Below, piece after piece: positions 40,383-49,955 of a stretch of DNA of 64,000 bases. This stretch comes from Shinisaurus crocodilurus (lineage: Eukaryota > Chordata > Lepidosauria > Squamata > Shinisauridae). Position numbers and translations under genes: made by a program. Positions within the stretch are counted from its first letter, which is position 1; every line of letters begins with the position of its first letter. The notes below the pieces were generated by a model, which was not told the DNA's origin, did no database searches, and saw only the letters and a program-made list of their open reading frames with translations. Location of the stretch: contig CM037888.1 in assembly GCA_021292165.1 (NCBI GenBank), forward strand, positions 26,928,041 through 26,992,040. Reading direction: 5' to 3'.

Positions 40383-41804
40383 GATAATAATACCGGCCTA
40401 CCTTTCAGGGCTGTTTTAAGGGTTACTGAGATGAGTGCTTGAACAGTGAGAATGCTACACAAATTCAGACTGTTGTTGTTAATACACATGGGAGCTGCAA
40501 CAAAATGTTGCAGTGCAGAGTGCTCCTGTTCAGTGTTCCAGCCAGAAATGCCTCCTTGCAGGATACTCCATTCTAAGCCTTTCGCTCCTGCTACATGGTA
40601 TTATTTCCCTCCCCCAACAAACACACAGCATTCTGTGATCACTGAGCATGCTCAATCCTCATTGACTATTCAGTGGGGGTTTATTTTATTTTTATTTTTT
40701 AAAATTTTTGTCCCCTTAGGTTCCCCCACTAAAAATGGATTGTACTTCTTTCACTCTCTCACAAAATGCTAGAAGTTGGCATCATCCACTGAAGTTGATC
40801 AGTAGGTTCAGGACGGACAAACAGAAGTACTTCTTTATGCAATGCATAATAAAATTAGTATACTGGCATTTGTGACCACAATCTTCCATAAACACAGGAA
40901 GTGAGTGACAACAGAACTGGAGCAAAGATGGGGCCACCGAGAAACAATTAGGAGGTATCAGCATGCTCAGGAGAACACCAAAGTTTGCAGAGAAGTACCA
41001 AAAAAAGGGGGGGGGAGTTTTACAAAAGAAAACCTAAGGGAGCAAAAACGAGCAAGCAAACAAACAAAACCATTCAAAAACAACCAAGTGAGGACTCAAG
41101 TATGCTTAGCAGCCATGGAATGTTGAATGTCAGTGGAATACGAAAAATGGAAAACCAGAGGGGAAGGAAATGGAATGGAGTGTGATGGAGGGGGCATGGC
41201 TGGCTGGGAGTCTAAACTGAGGCACTGCGGTTAGGAGGTGAGGATACGTTGCGACAGTTTGTTGCAGATTCTACTTGTCACCAGATATCAGCCTATGAAA
41301 AGCCAAAATGGTGCCTCCATTATGAGAGGTGGTGCATCCCTGATTTCAGGATGCTTGGGGCAAACAGCATGTTATGGCTAAAATATATCATGCACGTTCT
41401 GTAAGCCTCCAGAGGCATCTTGCTGCCTACTGTCGGCAGTTCTGGACTAGATGAACCCTTGGTCCATTCCGCAGAGGCAATATTCGTATGTCCTTAAGGA
41501 GAGCACCTTTTGGACTGGTGGGAACAAGAAGATTATCTCTGGGGGAGGGGGAAGTACAGAGAGCAACCTTTGCTAAAGCTCAAAGCCCAAACCTACTCAC
41601 TACAAAATAATTGTGTCACTACCTAACCAAGACTCTCTTCATGTTTCATTTGTCTTTTGACTGTTATTGAATTGTTGAAAAGCAAGGTGGGGGTGGGGTG
41701 GGGTGGGGTGGGGGGGGTAGAAGAAGACAAATTCCAGCTGTATTGAGATCTGTTTCATTCCTTTCTACTTTGGCCCATCATTAGATAGTTTCCCTGTCTG
41801 AGCA
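40383..41804. other. Mostly unrecognised; LINE scrap and (GGGGT)n
   Basis: About 41440-41500 (TTCTGGACTAGATGAACCC, CGTATGTCCTTA) is the terminal piece of a CR1-like LINE, plus strand. (GGGGT)n lies at about 41691-41715. A/G-rich 40985-41075. No gene. Confidence 0.45.
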
Positions 41805-42110
41805 GAAGGTCAGAGAGTATAAATATAAATTGCATTTTGCATTACTTCTAGATGACTGAAGCTGTCAAAGCAATAATATAAGCTTTCAGTCCCGCATTCT
41901 ACCACTTCTCTCCCGATTTTTGGCCACGAGGTCATGTGCAAATTGAACGTGACAGCCCAGACGAAATGTCCAACAGACTTATATTGTTCTCGGAGGGCTG
42001 CGGTGCTCATCGCAGCGCTGGGACCGCATTGGACAGAGAGCTCTCCAATCGCTGGGCCTGCTGACAGGAGCCTACTAGACCTCTTGGGATGTCTCTTTTT
42101 TTTAAAAAAA
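41805..42110. other. Unique block; candidate conserved noncoding DNA
   Basis: Repeat-free 300 bp with balanced composition, including TAAATTGCATTTTGCATTAC (octamer-like words), AAGCAATAATATAAGC and a CpG-containing GGTGCTCATCGCAGCGCTGG. A minus 66-codon frame lies here but shows no family resemblance. Function is not demonstrable. Confidence 0.35.
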
Positions 42111-42317
42111 GTTCACCCTATTCTAGAGGGCCAGAACAAAAGCCTGAAAAGAACTTCCCAGAGTAAACATACATCCCATGTTGGAGGACATGGGAAGGGG
42201 GGGGGGGAATAGACAGATCCAGACAATAGCTGATCACATATTAGCCCTGTAAAAAGTGCTTCGGATATTGAGGTCTGTTTGACCACAATATAGTCAGAAA
42301 GAATGTTTTAAACAGGC
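42111..42317. other. No recognisable feature
   Basis: G run at about 42197-42207; otherwise nothing recognised. Confidence 0.4.
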
Positions 42318-42570
42318 TGCATATCTCAGTGGTCGAGCATATGGTTTTCATGCAGAAGGTCACACATTCATTCCTGGGCATCTCCAGATAGGGCTGGGGA
42401 GTTCCCTGGAGAGACCCTGCCAGTCAGTATAGACTGAGGGTAGGGAACCACTTTTAAGTGGGGGGTGGGGCAAACTTCCATCACTGGGCCCTCTACAGAG
42501 ACTGGATGACCTCAGTAGGTTGAAAGGATTCTCATAGGGTTTCTGACCTTCTTGTGTGCGCCATGTAAAA
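42318..42570 (+). mobile_element. tRNA-Ala-derived SINE
   Basis: Head GCATATCTCAGTGGTCGAGC (A box), CATGCAGAAGGTC, a decayed B box, and GGGCATCTCCAGATAGGGCT, which preserves the tRNA-Ala acceptor end GCATCTCCA. Body CCCTGGAGAGACCCTGCCAG and CAGTATAGACTGAGG follow. Origin from tRNA-Ala is inferred from this match. Other copies: 46185, 46372 and 59683. Confidence 0.8.
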
Positions 42571-42594
42571 TGAGCACAGCACAATCTTTCATTT

Positions 42595-42810
42595 TGTTCA
42601 TATATATCCCACCTTCATTCAAAGAAGCCCAAGGGGACAGACATGGTTCTCCCGCCCTTCCATTTTATCCTCATAACAACCCTGTGGGGTAGGTTAAACT
42701 GGAAGAGAGCAATTGGCCAAACATCATTCAGACATAATCGTCACTGATGGAGGACTCGAACCTGGGTCTCTCCAGTCCTAGACTGGCACTCTAAATGCTA
42801 CAGTGCTTTA
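42595..42810 (-). mobile_element. Sauria-like SINE, strongly diverged
   Basis: TATATATCCCACCTTCATTC, TTATCCTCATAACAACCCTG, a B-box remnant CTCGAACCTGGGTCTC and head CTACAGTGCTT. Confidence 0.7.
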
Positions 42811-43477
42811 GATCTCCGCTTTTGGGACCTGATCCTGAGTCCCTGACAAATGCCCAACCTTGCCACTCTCTGGATCTTGTCCTGTCTCTGCTTGTGCACT
42901 GGAACCACTGACCTAAAGCAGAAATGTCCATGACTCGATTGATGGCATTATTATTTTTCATTGATATGTTGTCCCCTCCCCCACCCTTTTTGGCGGCGGG
43001 GGGGTGCTCCGCTCCAAATGTTTTGCAAACTTAATCCGCTTCATCATAACAACCAGTTTCTTAGGAAGGCCATCAATGCTACCAGTTGAACTGGAACTGA
43101 AGTCGGACTAATGATCTGGGTTTTAAGTTGTGCTGGGCTGGCCTAGACATGTTTAGGAAAGGATGTATCAACAGTCTTGTGGCTGGGCTGGCATCAGCAG
43201 CTGATATCTATGGGCAGCTGCCAATCACATCCCCACCGACCCACCCACCCACCCAGTGCCCCGGCAAAGCAGACTGATAAAAAAATGCCTGACCTGACTG
43301 TGCCTTTCTATATATATATATATATATATTGGCCTTGCACTCCAAGGAGTGCTAGGCAGGCAGATTTAGCCTTTAAATTTCCCATAATACCCCTGACCTA
43401 ACATTCTGGGGCATTGTGGGAAATCAGAATGGTTGCTAGGAGAAAGTGGATAGGGAGACATTTTTCTTCTTCTCTCA
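42811..43477. other. Unrecognised DNA with (TA)n
   Basis: (TA)n at about 43310-43329. GGGGCATTGTGGGAAATCAG at 43408 is shared with 37817. No gene. Confidence 0.4.
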
Positions 43478-43557
43478 TGATGCTAGAACCCAATGGGGTC
43501 GTCCCATGAAGCTGATTGGTGGGAGATTCAGGACAGATCAAAGGAAGGACTTCATCT
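43478..43557 (+). mobile_element. CR1-like LINE fragment
   Basis: CATGAAGCTGATTGGTGGGA, GATTCAGGACAGATCAAAGG, AAGGACTTCAT. Truncated where family D begins. Confidence 0.75.
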
Positions 43558-43746
43558 CAGTGGGGCTCCTCCTTTTCCATTGCAAGTTTTGCAGATTTTA
43601 TTTGGAGCTTCATGGGAGCTATCCAGTGGTGCTGAACTCCACCACCACCACCCCAAATAGGATAGCTCCTATGAGGCTCCAAATAAATGCCGCAAAACCT
43701 GTAATGGAAAGGGAGCCCCGCTGAAATAGGAGTCACCAGCCTCCCT
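43558..43746. mobile_element. Family D foldback MITE, variant arms
   Basis: CAGTGGGGCTCCTCCTTTTC, ATTTGGAGCTTCATGGGAGC, then inverses ending TAGGAGTCACCAGCCTCC. This variant uses the TTTCCATTGCAAGTTTTGC arm also seen at 51358. Confidence 0.8.
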
Positions 43747-44159
43747 GCTTCACCGAGGCATGGAAGGTTGACAGACACGTATGGAATCGGTGGTACAGTT
43801 AGTAATTTTAGACTCTGTGCTTAATGGCCTTACCAGGGGGAGTGGGCTCTTTAAATGGTCATGTGTATTACTTCGCTTACTTCCAAATGTGTTAATCCAG
43901 CCCTGCTGTGTTTGGGGACCTTCCTGCTCATTCTTTCTGCTGAGTGGGGCCCTGCACCTCTGCCCCAAAGGCCTGCCCTGATAGCACCACTGCATGGAAT
44001 TCACCATGAGACCTGGTGGCAGCCACTAGTTTAGATGGCTTCTTTAAAAGGGTAGATGAATTCATGGAGGAAGGTAAATAATCGGTCTATCGGCGCCATC
44101 ATTTGCCGTGATACAGTAACCAAATGGGACCTCCATGCAGTATACTTCTGAATAGTCTG
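43747..44159. other. No recognisable feature
   Basis: No repeat or gene recognised. Confidence 0.4.
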
Positions 44160-44653
44160 CTTATTTATTACATTCCTATACTGCCCAATAGCCGAAGCTC
44201 TCTTGGCGGTTCACAACAATTAAAACCATAAAATAAAACAGTATAAAAAATAATAATAACCAAGTAGAAGCTAGCAGCAGTGTGAAGATTTATTTTTAAA
44301 AAACAAAACAAAACAGTAGCAGATTTAAAACAACAGAAACTGGCAGACTAAAATGCCTGAAGAAATAAGAAGGTCTTCACCTGGCCAAAAAGAGCACAGC
44401 ATAGGCACCAGGCGAACCTCTCTGGGAAGCTCATTCCACAACCAGGCAGGGATGGGGACTCGGACTCGAGGACTTGACTCGTGAGTCGGACTGAGTCCCC
44501 TCTCTGACTCGACTCGGACTCGAGTCCCAATATTTTTAATGGGACTCGAGACTCGACTCGGGACTCGAGAGCAAGGACTCTTCAACATCCCTGGGCTATG
44601 CCAGAAGAAGTGGAGAGGAGCGTGATTGCCGGCGAAGAGCGCATGGAAGCGAG

Positions 44654-44941
44654 GTGTGCCACCGCTGCTTGGCCATTATGGATGGCTACCAGGAGTGCAG
44701 TCCCAACAGTGTGTCAAGATTTATTTTGATTGATGTGTTGCGTACTTGGGAGAGGCAGAAGAAGGACCTGAGATTACTCTGTGTGGCTGCTCTGAGTGTG
44801 TTTCTGGTTCCAGCAAGTTCATCACCAGTGGAGCGGGTGTTCAGTGAGGGTGGAATTGTGATGAGATCTCACCGTTCCAGAATGGGGGCCAAACATTTAG
44901 AAAAAATCATGTTCCTCAAATGCAACATGGATAAGTTTTAG
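44654..44941 (+). pseudogene. hAT transposase C-terminal dimerisation domain, truncated
   Basis: A 95-codon open frame. Residues around 45-90 read A-L-S-V-F-L-V-P-A-S-S-S-P-V-E-R-V-F-S-E-G-G, then R-S-H-R-S-R-M-G and F-L-K-C-N, which is the hAT C-terminal dimerisation region. The RNase H-like catalytic domain and the zinc-finger N-terminus are absent, so it cannot transpose itself. The start used is the first in-frame Met; the true start lay in the lost upstream part. The open frame suggests the insertion is not very old. Confidence 0.9.
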
Positions 44942-45004
44942 GAAGTACAGCAAGTTTATTTTTTTTAATCATTTTTCTAAAATGCAACCTTTCAGACATT
45001 TTGG

Positions 45005-45160
45005 GTTTGGCTGCCTCTGCCTGCCTGTCTGGGGTTCCCAGCCTCCTCTGCCTGCCTGGTCTCTTCTTGACCAATTCAACAGTTGAATTGTCCAAGACAA
45101 AGGCCTCTGCCTGCCTGCTTTGGGGTTCCCTGCCTCCTCTGCCTGCCTGGTTATTTTGGG
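45005..45160 (+). repeat. Duplicated segment in the hAT 3' region
   Basis: GCCTCTGCCTGCCTG, TGGGGTTCCC and GCCTCCTCTGCCTGCCTGGT occur twice, at about 45013-45060 and 45106-45151, separated by GACCAATTCAACAGTTGAAT. A local duplication inside the element. Confidence 0.8.
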
Positions 45161-45720
45161 TTTTTCTGCCTGGTCTGTTCTTGCCCAAATCAGTTGCAGA
45201 GTTTTGAAATAAAAAGGCACACTTGTGCCTAGAATTTATTTAAACCACACATATGAAGTAGCCTTATTTTGTTGGGGAAACCCCCCATTGATTTTAATAG
45301 GGACTCGTGGAGTCAGCTTTGGGAGTGACTCGTGAGTCACCATTTTGGACCAAGGACTCGGACTTGGGTCCAAAGACTCGTGACTCGACTCGTGACTTGA
45401 GACCAAGGACTCTTCAACATCCCTGCAACCAGGGTGCCACAGCAGAAAAGGCCCTCTTCTTCCTAGCCGCCCACCTCGCTTCCTTTGGCAGGGGCTCTCA
45501 GAGAAGGACCACTGAAGATCTTAGTAGTCTGGGAAGCTATATATGCAAAGAGATGATCCTTCAGGTGACCTGGCCCCAAGCCATTTAGGGCTTTGTAAGT
45601 TAATACTAGCACTTTGAATCAGGCCAGGATAAGGTGGGAGCCAGTGCAGCTGGAAAAGTACTGGCATAATATGATGCACGTAGGCTAGTCCCCATTAACA
45701 ATCTCACTTGCCCTGCATTG

Positions 45721-45844
45721 GACCAGCTGAAGTTTCCAGACCATTTTCAAAGGCAGCTCCACATATAATGTATTACACATGCTGAAGAAAAAAGCAGGGA
45801 AAACATCACCTTGTTAATCATCACCTTCCCGGGATGCATCTGTG
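45721..45844. other. No recognisable feature
   Basis: Short unrecognised stretch, possibly more of the LINE. Confidence 0.4.
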
Positions 45845-46022
45845 AATCTGTGGCCTTCCAGATGTTTTGGGACATCAATCTCCATCAGCTTCAGCCAGCA
45901 TGGCCAATGGTCAGGAATGATGGTAACTGTAGTCCAGCAACATATGGAGGGTCACCAGCTCTCTACCCCTGGACTAGATGAACTTTTGGTGCAATCTAAC
46001 AGGGCTCTCCTTATGTTACTAT
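45845..46022. mobile_element. Decayed hAT-type foldback MITE and LINE scrap
   Basis: TGGCCTTCCAGATGTTTTGG, GGCCAATGGTCAGGAATGAT and CATATGGAGGGTCACCAG resemble 61575-61700. Then TGGACTAGATGAACTTTTGG and CTCTCCTTATGTTA is a CR1-like 3' tip (plus). Confidence 0.65.
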
Positions 46023-46071
46023 CTGGTAGAAGAGTTTTACCATAGCTGCTAACTTTCCACTTGCAGGGAGG

Positions 46072-46073
<2 letters not shown>

Positions 46074-46108
<35 letters not shown>

Positions 46109-46126
46109 GTTTGTTTGTTTGTTTGA
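46074..46126. repeat. (GT)n(TTTG)n microsatellite
   Basis: (GT)n at about 46074-46106 then (TTTG)n to about 46124. Confidence 0.95.
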
Positions 46127-46184
46127 ATGTGGGGGAAGATTCAATCATGCAGTGATACAGCCCAGGAATAGCGCTACCATTTAC

Positions 46185-46345
46185 CTATGATTATATGAAG
46201 CTGCCTTGCACAATGGTCCAACCACTGGTTCATCTAGTCAAGTATTGTATTCTGAGAAGCAGTGACTTTTCAGGGTTCTTGAGAAGCCTTTCCTGCTTCT
46301 GCTGCTATCTACTACCATCCCTTAACAGGAGAAGCTGGGGATTGA
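46185..46345 (-). mobile_element. tRNA-Ala-derived SINE
   Basis: ATGAAGCTGCCTTGCACAAT, CAGGGTTCTTGAGAAGCC and GGGGATTGAACTTGGAACC (B box in reverse). Truncated in the head at about 46362. Confidence 0.75.
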
Positions 46346-46371
46346 ACTTGGAACCTTTTGCATGGAATATA

Positions 46372-46530
46372 GGAAGCCATCTTATACAGAGTCAAAGCCT
46401 TGGTCTGTCTGACTCCGTCTAGTCTAATATTGTCGACACTGACTGGTAATATCTCTCCAGGGTTCAGGGCAGGCAGGAGTTTTTTTTTCCTGCCCTACCT
46501 GGAGATGCTGGGGATCAAACAGTTTTATAC
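46372..46530 (-). mobile_element. tRNA-Ala-derived SINE, second copy
   Basis: GGAAGCCATCTTATACAGAG, GGTAATATCTCTCCAGGGTT and CCTGGAGATGCTGGGGATCA. It lies directly behind the previous copy in the same orientation. Confidence 0.75.
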
Positions 46531-46835
46531 ATAAGGTTTCCCTTCCCCCACCTCCGCATCTCTTGAATCCTCCAAATCGGTGCCTTTGATTTTATTTTGT
46601 AAACACTGTCTTCTCCAGGGATGTAGCTTAAATAAAGCAACACGAGAGGGTGGGTGGGGTGGGGTGGGAGAGATTCTTGTCTTTATAGCATGCAAACATG
46701 AACATAAACATGCATTTATGATGTACATCTCCGTGAGGAGATTCCATAAACAGCATGTGGAGGAGGTAAGTTGGAAATACCCCTGAAGAATTTGACATAA
46801 AATGGGTAAATTGATACCCACCATCCCCCCCCCCC
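46531..46835. other. No recognisable feature
   Basis: GGGTGGGGT tract at about 46650-46667 and a C run at 46826-46836. No gene. Confidence 0.4.
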
Positions 46836-46940
46836 CATGAATACATTTACTGGGAAGGATGTCTCATTGATTTCAATGGGACTTACTTGCGTGTGGAGGG
46901 TTTCATGGCATATTTGGGAAAACCCATTATAAGTCAATGC
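46836..46940. mobile_element. Family B MITE fragment
   Basis: CATTGATTTCAATGGGACTT and ACTTGCGTGTGGAGG; termini lost. Confidence 0.55.
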
Positions 46941-47320
46941 AAAACAGCACACTCCTACATAGAAATAGACTATTTATGTTTAGGTTAACAAGATGCCTAC
47001 TATATCGGACTGGCAGAAGTCCTGAAGTACTACCCACCTCAGAATTTTTAACCGTGCAACTAGAGGAGAGGGGGAAAGGAACAGATTGCTCTGCTGACCA
47101 GCTGAAGTTACAATGGTCCTTAATAATTTCGGCACTGAGTGAGACTCTTCTTTATTGCTGTTCCTTGAAGAAATGCCCCAGCTCAATCTATTACCCTTCC
47201 CTTCTTCTCAGGTTCCTCCTGCTCATGTTGGCAAAACAATTCAGGAAGAAGAGGAGGTGGTCAACCTTGCAGGGGTGCTTGTGCCCTTCTGGACATCTGG
47301 GACATTATTATTGAGTTCAA
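46941..47320. other. No recognisable feature
   Basis: Frames of 69-125 codons exist on both strands but none resembles a family, and no splice context supports them. Confidence 0.35.
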
Positions 47321-47453
47321 GGGTGCAATCCTATGCATGTTTTTTTCAGAAAAAAGTCCTAGAACTCCCAGCATGCCCCAGCCAGCATGGCTGACTGGGG
47401 AATGCTGGGAGTTGTAGGACTTTTTCAGTCTAAACGTGCATAGGACTGTGCCC
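47321..47453. mobile_element. Family A foldback MITE, near complete
   Basis: GGGTGCAATCCTATGCATG to GTGCATAGGACTGTGCCC; core CTCCCAGCATGCCCCAGCC and inverse. Flanks TCAA and TAAA fit a decayed TTAA. Confidence 0.9.
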
Positions 47454-47637
47454 TAAATGTATTTAATCTATGAACTGATCTGCTAAAATAAAATTTAATG
47501 ATAATAATATGAAATAATAAGTGTCAAGTTCACAGTGCTTCTGACATAATATTATCACTGGAAGGTGGAGAGCAAGTATGAGATCTAGAGATCTGCATTG
47601 GAAAAAAAAAGAAAAAGAAAAGAAAACTGAAAATATG

Positions 47638-48000
47638 TATTTATTTATTTTATTTAAACTACTTATATACCACTTGACATCCTAAGAAATTTACATAAAA
47701 ATACATAAAATACAATACAAAAACCAATGTAAAAACAATATCAAATAATAAATACATTAAAAACATTACAATAAGAACAGTAGAACAGAACAGTGTCAGG
47801 GAAACCCTGAGTAAACAGATAGCTCTTCAAGAGGTGTTTAAAGCTCACTACAATTTCCACCTCTCAGACTACACATGGGAGAACATTCCAGAGGGTGGGT
47901 GCCACTACCAAGGAGGCCCACTTATGTGCCGTTGCCTGATGACACACGTGGGACAACCAATAAGGCCTCCTCAGAAGATCTCAGGAGTCAATTTGGTGCA
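47638..48000 (-). mobile_element. L2-like LINE 3' end
   Basis: TTATATACCACTTGACATCC, A-rich untranslated region, then GAGTAAACAGATAGCTCTTC, GAACATTCCAGAGGGTGGGT and GCCTCCTCAGAAGATCTCAG, the order of an L2-like tail in reverse. Decayed frame. Confidence 0.7.
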
Positions 48001-48007
48001 TATACAA

Positions 48008-48302
48008 ACACTAGCTGTTGCCCGCGGCTTCGCTCGTGTGAATTTTAGGATTTGGTACAATTGTTTTTAAAAGAAACATGAGTTTTTTGTCCAAACTGTA
48101 TGAAATATAATTTACAGGTTGATGTCTTAACATAATAAGCAATGTTTATTACAGACGTTAGTCAGGGTGTATTGGCAACAAAACAAAGATAGCTGTTCCA
48201 TTCATATGCGACCATGAATTTTTTCATGTTGGAATTACAAACAATGAGACAGACCAAAAGTTAAAAATTATTTATTTGGCATCTGCAACCTACAAAAAAA
48301 CC
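48008..48302 (-). mobile_element. Terminal region of an OTU-bearing mobile element
   Basis: On the minus strand this follows the OTU-like frame and ends with the GC-rich terminus CGAAGCCGCGGGCAACAGCT at about 48014-48036. AT-rich in between. I do not recognise the element family with confidence; a Helentron-type or non-LTR origin is possible. The 5' boundary is unknown. Confidence 0.5.
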
Positions 48303-48500
48303 CTATTTCAGTACTTCATCCCAGTTTTCAGCGACATGATCAACTATTTGTTCATGTACCTCCCTACCTAGATTTTGACTGCCATACATAACGAAAGATA
48401 GTGCCCGGAATAGGCACGCTCCATCGCCTACAATTGACACAACTGTGTGTGGTATCATCACACCATTTACATTTAAATTTTCAATTTGCAGTTTGAATTT
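48303..48500 (-). pseudogene. OTU-like cysteine protease domain fragment
   Basis: A 65-codon minus frame ending in a stop at 48303-48305. It contains V-G-D-G-A-C-L-F-R-A-L-S followed by Y-G-S-Q and I-V-D-H-V-A-E-N-W. The D-G-x-C-L-F-R block with its Asp and Cys is the N-terminal catalytic motif of OTU-family deubiquitinase-like proteases. The downstream His motif is missing, so the domain is incomplete. A stop lies just upstream. OTU domains occur in several transposon proteins, so a mobile origin is likely. It is not a host gene. Confidence 0.65.
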
Positions 48501-48959
48501 TTTTTATGGAGAGGAAGGAAAAAAAAAAACAGGTTTAAAAATGAAAAGGGTGTACGGAGTGACGGGTTTGCAATATTCCTGGGGAACTCCAGCTACCTCC
48601 CAAATGGCTAGGATCAATATTTTAGCATGCTTGAAACAGAATTCAAAATAACAGTGAGAGTAGAGGACAAGTCCTTCAAGGGGTGTATGTCATGATAGCT
48701 AAATGGAACCCTATTCAGAAGAATGCCTCACATGTTTGTCAGTGTCTTGGGAGTGGGGAGCAGGGCCATATCAACTAGTCCCATCCCTATGTAGCGCATG
48801 CTGACTATTCCAACCCCTCTGGCATCCACACATACAGCAAGAACGTCTGTAGGGAGGGAGCCATCGGATGTACAGATGTATGCATTAGGGTTTCCACGCA
48901 ATCTGGAAATCTGCATGGTCAAGGTTTCAGATCACATGGAAGCCCTCTCACATACAGCT
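48501..48959. other. No recognisable feature
   Basis: A tract at about 48520-48529. No gene or known repeat. Confidence 0.4.
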
Positions 48960-49200
48960 GTATGCGCAAAAGCTCTCTCCCTGCAGACATTCATACTGTA
49001 CATGTGAATGCCCGGCGCAGGGCAAGTTGGTGCGTGCTATGTAGTTGCCAGGTGCAGGGCACAGTCGCCAGAGCTAGTCAACACATTCATGCTGTACATG
49101 CAGCAGGGCTCGGCACATGCTGTGCACTGCAGTTGCCAGTTGCCAGGGGTGGGGCTAGTTGGTGCATGCTATGTGGATACCAGGGGCTAGTTGACAGGAC
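48960..49200 (+). repeat. Two diverged tandem units
   Basis: GACATTCATACTGTACATGT, then GCAAGTTGGTGCGTGCTATG, recur about 100-125 bp later as ACATTCATGCTGTACATGCA and GCTAGTTGGTGCATGCTATG. Unit about 100-130 bp, two copies. Confidence 0.6.
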
Positions 49201-49419
49201 ACACATCCCTGCTCCTTCCTCGTGCATTGATAGAACATGTCAGGTGTTCTTCTGAATAGGCCTGGAATTTTTCTGAATATCAGTTGCTGACAGGGAGGGC
49301 ACAAACAGCAGGAGATGCTTGCTGTCTTCATGTCCTGCTTCTGGGCTTCCTGTAGACATCTGTCAAAAACAGAATGCTGGACTACATGGTCCTTCGGTCT
49401 GGCCAGCAGGGGTCTTCTT
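49201..49419. mobile_element. CR1-like LINE 3' tip in unrecognised DNA
   Basis: About 49360-49419: AGAATGCTGGACTACATGGT, CCTTCGGTCTGGCCAGCAGG, GTCTTCTTATTC, plus-strand CR1-like end. The preceding part has no known feature. Confidence 0.55.
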
Positions 49420-49800
49420 ATTCATTTATGTATTTATTCCTATTAATATCACACACCCTTCATTAAAAAAAATAGTCCCAGAGCAGTTAACCATATTAAA
49501 ACAATAAAATACCATAAACAATATTTGAACAATACAATTCAACACATGTAATAAAAACAATAACAATCAGCAGAGACAGCCAAATACGCAACAGAGATCC
49601 AGCCATATTCATTGGCCAGTCATATAAATGCCCAGGCGAACAGATAGGTCTGAGCCTCATGTTGAAATGCCAGTAAAGTTGGCACTAGATGTATCTCTTT
49701 AAGGAGGGGCATTCCAAAGTCAGAGAGTCACCACAGTTAAGGCCCTATCCTACTGACATCATCCAGCCTGTGGAGGTCATCTGGTGCCTCATCCTATCTC
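49420..49800 (-). mobile_element. L2-like LINE 3' end
   Basis: TTTATTCCTATTAATATCAC, AGTCCCAGAGCAGTTAACCA, A-rich untranslated region, then CCAGGCGAACAGATAGGTCT and GGGGCATTCCAAAGTCAGAG, which is the C-terminal coding side in reverse. Confidence 0.7.
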
Positions 49801-49902
49801 GTGTCACCACCCTGTGTACTTCCCCTAGTGGTGGGACATTGATTTGAGATGGTCCTCCTCTCCCCCACATCTAAGGGCACACACAGGCTGGCTGACACAG
49901 GG

Positions 49903-49955
49903 AGAGGCATTCCTTCATGGAGAGGCATTCCTTCATGGAGAGGCATTCCTTCCTG
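49903..49955 (+). repeat. 18-bp minisatellite, three units
   Basis: AGAGGCATTCCTTCATGG repeated exactly twice (49903-49938), plus a third unit differing only at its end (49939-49955). Confidence 0.95.

Larger units (their letters stand above)
44447..45425 (+). mobile_element. hAT transposon remnant, 979 bp, perfect TSD
   Basis: Left end CAGGGATGGGGACTCGGACT, right end AAGGACTCTTCAACATCCCTG. Perfect eight-base duplication CAACCAGG at 44439-44446 and 45426-45433. Contains a transposase 3' fragment at 44654-44941 and arrays of GACTCG/CGAGTC near both ends. Unusually, a second right end (AAGGACTCTTCAACATCCCTG) lies at 44573-44593, so positions 44447-44593 equal a complete 147-bp MITE. AATAAA at about 45207-45212 could be the old polyadenylation signal. 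Confidence 0.9.
44160..45720 (-). mobile_element. L2-like LINE 3' end split by a 979-bp hAT
   Basis: Untranslated part 44160-44446 (CCTATACTGCCCAATAGCCG, CTCTTGGCGGTTCACAACAA, CTTCACCTGGCC) and coding-side part 45434-45720 (GTGCCACAGCAGAAAAGGCC, GGCCCCAAGCCATTTAGGGC). Removing 44447-45425 plus one duplication joins them without a gap. Minus orientation. Confidence 0.85.

Noticed and set aside
41810..42010. 66-codon minus frame in a repeat-free block
   Set aside because: Considered as a conserved exon, but no recognisable protein family and no convincing splice sites.
42318..42390. A functional tRNA-Ala gene
   Set aside because: Arms are mutated and the sequence continues into a SINE body.
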